Positions 27,646 through 32,721 of a stretch of DNA of 32,721 nucleotides are shown here, piece by piece. The DNA comes from Robiginitomaculum sp. Its GTDB lineage: Bacteria > Pseudomonadota > Alphaproteobacteria > Caulobacterales > Maricaulaceae. The position numbers and the translations under genes are program-made. The first letter of the stretch is position 1. The number at the start of each line of letters is the position of its first letter. The stretch covers positions 1 to 32,721 of the forward strand of contig JAJFFM010000113.1 of assembly GCA_021776675.1 (NCBI GenBank), written 5' to 3'. Below the pieces are notes generated by a model. It was not told the origin of the DNA and did not search any database. It saw nothing but the letters and a program-made list of their open reading frames with translations.

Positions 27646-28161
27646 ATGAAATATAAAACGATAATACCGGCCGTGATGATAACACTGGCGCTTGCAATTG
27701 GCTGTGCAGAGCAAGACGCACAACAGTCAAATGTGCAGATGAGCGATGTAAAAACTGTAACCGAAATTCCTGAAGCCCCCGAATATTTCCTGCTGCGCCC
27801 TGAAGTCGAGAAAGCTTATGGGTATTCCCATGCCGTAAGGATTGGCAATGACCTTAAAATTTCAGGCGCAGTGAGTATGGACGATAGTGGCAATCCCACA
27901 GCCGCCGACGATATGGAACAGCAGATAAAAAACGTATATGCCGATTTGGGCAAGGTGCTTGCGCATTATGGTTATTCATTTGATGACGTGATTGTAGAAA
28001 ACGTTTTCACCACTGATATGGCCGCATTTCTAGAGGCGGCAGCTTACCGTAATTCCGTTTACACAAATCACTTCCCAACCGGGAGCTGGCTGGAAGTTAA
28101 AGGTCTCGCTCTACCCGAGTTTATGATAGAAATAGAGCTTGAAGCCCACAAAGCACGTTAG
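27646..28161 (+). CDS. RidA-like (YjgF/YER057c/UK114) lipoprotein
   Basis: Likely start ATG 27646 with GGGGAAG upstream; lipobox LALAIGC; 'YGYSHAVRIGNDLKISGAVSMD...VYADLGKVLAHYGYSFDDVIVENVFTTDMAAF...EIELEAH'. Confidence 0.75.
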   Translation: MKYKTIIPAVMITLALAIGCAEQDAQQSNVQMSDVKTVTEIPEAPEYFLLRPEVEKAYGYSHAVRIGNDLKISGAVSMDDSGNPTAADDMEQQIKNVYADLGKVLAHYGYSFDDVIVENVFTTDMAAFLEAAAYRNSVYTNHFPTGSWLEVKGLALPEFMIEIELEAHKAR

Positions 28162-28193
28162 GTGAAAGTATTACGAACCATTTGAACGCCGTT

Positions 28194-28826
28194 TTATATC
28201 GCGTTTTTATTTCGCCTTTTTATATCAGAGGGGGACCGGCGGTAAGTCTCGAGGAAAACACTGTTAAACCTGCGCAGAGATTTAAAGCCTGCTTGATAGG
28301 CTATCTCAGTCATAGGTAGATTTGTTTCGTCGAGCAAGCGTTTGGCCCGTTGCACCCGCGCGGTTCTGGCGGCTTGTCCCGGCGTAGTGTTTAAATGTTT
28401 TTGAAACAGACGAGAAAGTTGACGCGCACCGAGGCCGAGCCTACCTGCAAAACTTTCCATATCCGTATTGTCGAGCGCACCTTCATTAATGAGACGCAAA
28501 GCCCGTTCCACCGTTGTCTTGGTGCCGTTCCAAGCCGGAGAAAACGGCGCCGTTTCCGGACGGCAGCGTAAACACGGGCGGTATCCCGCATGCTCACACG
28601 CGGCCGCACTGGGCAGGAAGCTGATATTGGCTGTCTTCGGCGCGGGCGCAGGACAAACGGGGCGACAATAAATCCGTGTAGTTTTTACAGCGGTAAAAAA
28701 CACACCGTCAAATTCCGCGTCCTTACTCAGGCGCGCTTTATTGCAAATTTCAAAATCGGGGACGGTATTTTTATCGGTGCTTTCCATAAGCCCTCTATAC
28801 ATAACAAAGCGCATAACGCCTAGCAT
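28194..28826 (-). CDS. Ada-type methylphosphotriester-responsive transcriptional regulator (metal-binding N-domain + AraC HTH, no methyltransferase domain)
   Basis: 'DGVFFTAVKTTRIYCRPVCPAPAPKTANISFLPSAAACEHAGYRPCLRCRPE' and AraC HTH; start may be MESTDKN (internal). Confidence 0.88.
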   Translation of the reverse strand: MLGVMRFVMYRGLMESTDKNTVPDFEICNKARLSKDAEFDGVFFTAVKTTRIYCRPVCPAPAPKTANISFLPSAAACEHAGYRPCLRCRPETAPFSPAWNGTKTTVERALRLINEGALDNTDMESFAGRLGLGARQLSRLFQKHLNTTPGQAARTARVQRAKRLLDETNLPMTEIAYQAGFKSLRRFNSVFLETYRRSPSDIKRRNKNAI

Positions 28827-28910
28827 ATCTCAACATTGATGTCCGTATGTGGCTAGCAATAATATGTGAATTTCATAGTATAGAGGCATAATGAAAACTA
28901 CGGAGACAAA

Positions 28911-29450
28911 ATGCGCGATTTAAAAAAAACGTCTGATCACATTACCCATTATGATTATGTGGACACACCTATTGGGGAGATGTTGATAGCGGGTTGCAAA
29001 AATTATGTACGGTTTGTCAGCTTCCCTGAAGCCCCAGATGGTTCCGTAGGTCACACACCGCGTCAACCGCTAGATATTTGGCAAAGGGGCGGGGACATGT
29101 TTGCACAAGCCAAGCAAGAACTGTCCGAATATTTTGCGGGCAAGCGCACTGAATTTACTGTGCCGCTCAAGCCAGAAGGTACGGATTTTCAGATGTCAGC
29201 ATGGCGGGCTTTGCAAGAAATCCCCTACGGCGAGACCCGTTCCTATGGGCAGCAAGCCGCCTTAATAGGCAACCCCAAAGCATCACGCGCTGTGGGCGGG
29301 GCCAATAACGCAAACCCCATCCCTGTCATCATTCCCTGCCACCGTGTCATCGGAGCAAGTGGCACCATGACGGGCTTTGGCGGTGGTATCCCGACTAAGG
29401 AATTTTTGTTAGACTTGGAGGGTCGTGTCGCTGGCACGCGGCTTTTGTAA
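28911..29450 (+). CDS. ogt: Methylated-DNA--protein-cysteine S-methyltransferase
   Basis: 'FQMSAWRALQEIPYGETRSYGQQAALIGNPKASRAVGGANNANPIPVIIPCHRVIGASG'. Confidence 0.95.
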   Translation: MRDLKKTSDHITHYDYVDTPIGEMLIAGCKNYVRFVSFPEAPDGSVGHTPRQPLDIWQRGGDMFAQAKQELSEYFAGKRTEFTVPLKPEGTDFQMSAWRALQEIPYGETRSYGQQAALIGNPKASRAVGGANNANPIPVIIPCHRVIGASGTMTGFGGGIPTKEFLLDLEGRVAGTRLL

Positions 29451-29568
29451 ATCATCGCCGAAATGTGATTGGGCGTGATTTGCCCATCTTTTACATAGCT
29501 TCTATAGGATAGATAAGAGGGGTCGCTGAAATTATAGATACAAAATTATAAGTATCTGGAGCCAGACC

Positions 29569-30555
29569 ATGAAGATGTTTTATACGCTGTTTTTAATAGC
29601 AGTTCTAATTGCGTTAGCACCTTGCGCCACTAGCAAAGACCGTAATCAAGAGGAGTGGCCGAACCAATGGGATTGGCCGCAAACAGATTTCTCTAAACAC
29701 AGTATTCCGGCTTCCGAATTTCAGGCGGGCGGGCCCTTACGCGACGGCATTCCGTCCATAGATTTGCCGCAATTCAAACCTGTGGATCAAGTGGACTACC
29801 GCCCAAAAGAACCGGTCATCGCGCTAGAAGTTGGCGGCACAGCTAAAGCTTATCCCATATCCGTCTTGATGTGGCACGAGATTGCCAATGACACCATTGA
29901 AGGTGTGCCTGTGGCCGTTACCTTTTGCCCTCTTTGCAACAGCGCTATTGTTTATGAGCGTATGATTGATGGTCGGGAAACCACATTTGGAGTCACGGGC
30001 ATTTTGCGCAATTCTGATTTGGTCATGTATGATAGAGCAAACCATAGTTGGTGGCAACAATTCACAGGAAAGGCCATTGTCGGCACACATACGGGCAAGC
30101 AGCTGAAACGTTTGCCCGCCAAATTAATTTCCTTTGCCCAGTTTAAACGCAGCTATCCCGATGGTGTTGTCTTGGTGCCCAACAACCCGAGAGCCAACAG
30201 ATACGGCCAAAACCCTTATGTTGATTATGACAAAAACGGACATATGTTCAAAGTTTTTGTGAAACTGCCTAAGGGGTTTAGACGGATGGAACGGGTTGTT
30301 GTGGTCGGCGATACGGCTTGGCGGATGACCAGCATCGCCAAAGCCGGAACCATTATACACGACGGCGTTCGGATGACGTGGGAAAGCGGGCAGGTTTCTG
30401 CGCTCGACAACAAAACCATCGGCCGAGGCCGTGATGTCGGCACAGTAGTCGCCGAGCGGCAAGATATAAATGGAAATTGGCAGATCATCAATTACGATGT
30501 GACCTTCGCCTTCGTTTTTGCTGCATTCAAACCAGACGGTATTTGGCGCGGTTAG
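29569..30555 (+). CDS. DUF3179 domain-containing protein with signal/lipoprotein-like N-terminus
   Basis: 'AKAYPISVLMWHEIANDTIEGVPVAVTFCPLCNSAIVYERMIDGRETTFGVTGILRNSDLVMYDRANHSWWQQFTGKAIVG'. Confidence 0.85.
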   Translation: MKMFYTLFLIAVLIALAPCATSKDRNQEEWPNQWDWPQTDFSKHSIPASEFQAGGPLRDGIPSIDLPQFKPVDQVDYRPKEPVIALEVGGTAKAYPISVLMWHEIANDTIEGVPVAVTFCPLCNSAIVYERMIDGRETTFGVTGILRNSDLVMYDRANHSWWQQFTGKAIVGTHTGKQLKRLPAKLISFAQFKRSYPDGVVLVPNNPRANRYGQNPYVDYDKNGHMFKVFVKLPKGFRRMERVVVVGDTAWRMTSIAKAGTIIHDGVRMTWESGQVSALDNKTIGRGRDVGTVVAERQDINGNWQIINYDVTFAFVFAAFKPDGIWRG

Positions 30556-30586
30556 ATAAGAAGGCATAAAAAGTCCGCGGGCATGA

Positions 30587-30618
30587 AAAAACCCGGCAGA
30601 GCTAACCACCGGGTTTTT
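30587..30618. terminator. Bidirectional terminator between DUF3179 gene and hppA (AAAAACCCGG-N12-CCGGGTTTTT)
   Basis: Perfect 10-bp stem with A/T-tracts on both sides, between convergent genes. Confidence 0.85.
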
Positions 30619-30641
30619 GATTTGTTATTTGATGTGACGGT

Positions 30642-32693
30642 TTAGAACAAACCGGTCACTGTCAAGAGCGGAGCAATCACCAAGCTGACAATAGCCATCA
30701 CATTGATAAGGATGTTCATAGCAGGACCAGAAGTGTCCTTGAACGGGTCACCAACGGTATCGCCAACAACTACAGCTGTGTGGGTGTCTGTGCCCTTGCC
30801 GCCGTGATTGCCTTTTTCAACGTACTTCTTGGCATTGTCCCAAGCACCGCCTGCATTGGCCATAAACAGAGCCATAAGCACACAAGCCAGCAAAGCACCC
30901 GCAAGGAAACCGCCTAGGGCTTCTGCGCCAAGTACAAAACCAACCAGCGGCGGAACGCCAACAGCAATAACACCAGGAAGCAACATCTTCTTGAGAGCAG
31001 CCGTTGTCGCGATATCTACACATTTCGCCGTATCAGGGTCAGCCTTACCTTCGAGAAGGCCAGGGATTTCTTTGAACTGACGACGAATTTCATTGATCAT
31101 CTCAAAGGCTGCATCGCCGACCGCTGTCATAGTAATAGCAGAGACAAGGAACGGAATAGTCCCGCCGATAAACATACCAACTAGAACTATCGGATTAGAA
31201 AGCTCTAGGGAGAAATCAGGGTAATGCAATTTAACCGTTTCGCCGAACGCCGCGATAATCGCAAGCGCCGCAAGAGCAGCCGCGCCAATGGCAAAACCTT
31301 TGCCGATAGCTGCTGTTGTATTGCCAAGCTCGTCTAGACCATCTGTTATCTCACGAACCTCTTTGCCCATGCCTGCCATTTCAGCAATACCGCCCGCATT
31401 ATCAGCCACAGGGCCGTAAGCATCGATAGCCATTGTGATGCCCACTGTAGAGAGCATACCAACCGCTGCAATACCAACACCGTAAAGACCAGCAAGGGAT
31501 GTAGAGACAAATATAATGGCTGCAATAACCAAAAGCGGTATAACAACTGATTGCATACCAACGGAAAGTCCGGTGATCATAACGGTCGCAGGGCCTGTTT
31601 CGCCAGATTTTGCAATTTTACGAACAGGCGAACCACCAGTGTAATATTCAGTTATCAAGCCAATGGCTACACCGCCAGCCGCGCCGCAAACTACGGCTAG
31701 CCAAACATTTATTGAATTATCTACGTCAGCAAGTGCCGCAACATCAATGCCCATATTTTGGACAACAAAATACGCGGCGGCCAAAAACAGAACCGGCGCA
31801 CCAAGTGTGCCTGTACGTAGTGCCGTTGCTGGGGCTGCGCCCGAAGCAAGTTTTACAACGCCAATCATCAATATAGACGCTAACAAGCCAACGGTCGCAA
31901 GTATCAAGGGTAACAACATCAATTCAGCACTGCCCCACGTAAATGCAATTGCAATCGATGCAATCATAGCACCACAATAACTTTCGAAAATATCGGAACC
32001 CATGCCCGCAACATCACCAACATTATCACCAACATTATCGGCGATAACACCTGGATTACGTGGATCGTCTTCGGGGATACCAGCCTCGATTTTACCAACT
32101 AGGTCAGCACCAACGTCGGCAGACTTAGTAAAGATACCGCCGCCAATACGTGAAAACAAAGCGACACAAGACGCGCCAATACCAAAGCCTTCGAGGGCAT
32201 GAACACTATCGCTTAAGGCTTCGCCGCTCGCACTATCGATTTGGAAATACATAAACAAACCGCCCAGACCAATAAGGCCGAGCGCCGCAACACACAAACC
32301 CATGATAGAGCCGCCGAAGAAAGCAACGGTCAGAGCTTTGGCAGAACCGTGTTGTTGTGCCGCCGTAGCCGTGCGTACATTGGCTTTGGTCGCCGCATAC
32401 ATACCGAGCCAACCAGCGATGGACGAAGACACGGCCCCGACAATCACAGCAATACCGGTCTCTTGACCCAATTTCCACCAAACCAATATTACCAATACGG
32501 CCAAAAACATGACCAGCATTTTGTATTCGCGTTTCATAAATACCATGGCACCCAAATGAATTTGGTCACCAATCTTCTTTACGGCAGCATCGCCCTCAGG
32601 ATATTTTTTAACAATAAAGTATAGGATAAGCGCAATAAGCAATCCTAGTGCGCCAACCATTGGCGGTAGTTTTACAAGTTCAGATACAGACAT
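30642..32693 (-). CDS. hppA: Membrane-bound pyrophosphatase (ion-translocating), probably K+-dependent type
   Basis: '[46 protein letters not shown]', '[16 protein letters not shown]', '[17 protein letters not shown]'. Confidence 0.96.
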   Translation of the reverse strand: MSVSELVKLPPMVGALGLLIALILYFIVKKYPEGDAAVKKIGDQIHLGAMVFMKREYKMLVMFLAVLVILVWWKLGQETGIAVIVGAVSSSIAGWLGMYAATKANVRTATAAQQHGSAKALTVAFFGGSIMGLCVAALGLIGLGGLFMYFQIDSASGEALSDSVHALEGFGIGASCVALFSRIGGGIFTKSADVGADLVGKIEAGIPEDDPRNPGVIADNVGDNVGDVAGMGSDIFESYCGAMIASIAIAFTWGSAELMLLPLILATVGLLASILMIGVVKLASGAAPATALRTGTLGAPVLFLAAAYFVVQNMGIDVAALADVDNSINVWLAVVCGAAGGVAIGLITEYYTGGSPVRKIAKSGETGPATVMITGLSVGMQSVVIPLLVIAAIIFVSTSLAGLYGVGIAAVGMLSTVGITMAIDAYGPVADNAGGIAEMAGMGKEVREITDGLDELGNTTAAIGKGFAIGAAALAALAIIAAFGETVKLHYPDFSLELSNPIVLVGMFIGGTIPFLVSAITMTAVGDAAFEMINEIRRQFKEIPGLLEGKADPDTAKCVDIATTAALKKMLLPGVIAVGVPPLVGFVLGAEALGGFLAGALLACVLMALFMANAGGAWDNAKKYVEKGNHGGKGTDTHTAVVVGDTVGDPFKDTSGPAMNILINVMAIVSLVIAPLLTVTGLF

Positions 32694-32721
32694 GTGTTCC
32701 CCTCAAAATAAAGATAAAGCT

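Noticed and set aside
1-32721. CRISPR arrays, rRNA/tRNA genes, IS elements, integrases or prophage genes
   Set aside because: No regularly spaced repeats, tRNA-like cloverleaf, transposase/integrase motifs or phage structural genes were seen on inspection; not excluded by computation.

Overview
The window looks like an alphaproteobacterial chromosome segment (order-level placement is inference from protein style and gene order). In order it contains: the 3' end of an unidentified CDS; a giant DUF11/SdrD_B-like surface protein with a probable C-terminal beta-barrel; a translationally coupled TerB-like + Kelch lipoprotein pair; rpmB; a LytS/LytTR two-component pair divergent from a TonB-dependent receptor; dapF; a phage-shock-protein (Psp) locus; trmB; an XRE regulator; lnt-corC-ybeY-phoH-miaB; a Pr6Pr-type membrane protein; a RidA-like lipoprotein; an Ada-type regulator divergent from ogt; a DUF3179 protein; and hppA. 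The most interesting region is the Psp locus (about 13.98-19.8 kb). Its PspF homologue keeps the PspF DNA-binding tail, Walker A and the W56 position, but aligns with the GAFTGA loop deleted, the Walker B Glu replaced and both arginine fingers lost, so it is probably not a canonical sigma54 ATPase activator. The divergent leader holds only a degenerate -24/-12-like sequence plus 14-bp direct repeats and two small ORFs absent from the supplied track. Downstream of pspABC the apparent operon continues with a small exported protein and two tandem GIN/DUF2807-type beta-solenoid paralogues. The first paralogue is preceded by a nested palindrome that coincides with a consensus-like promoter. All calls come from reading the sequence and ORF translations; no database search was run.
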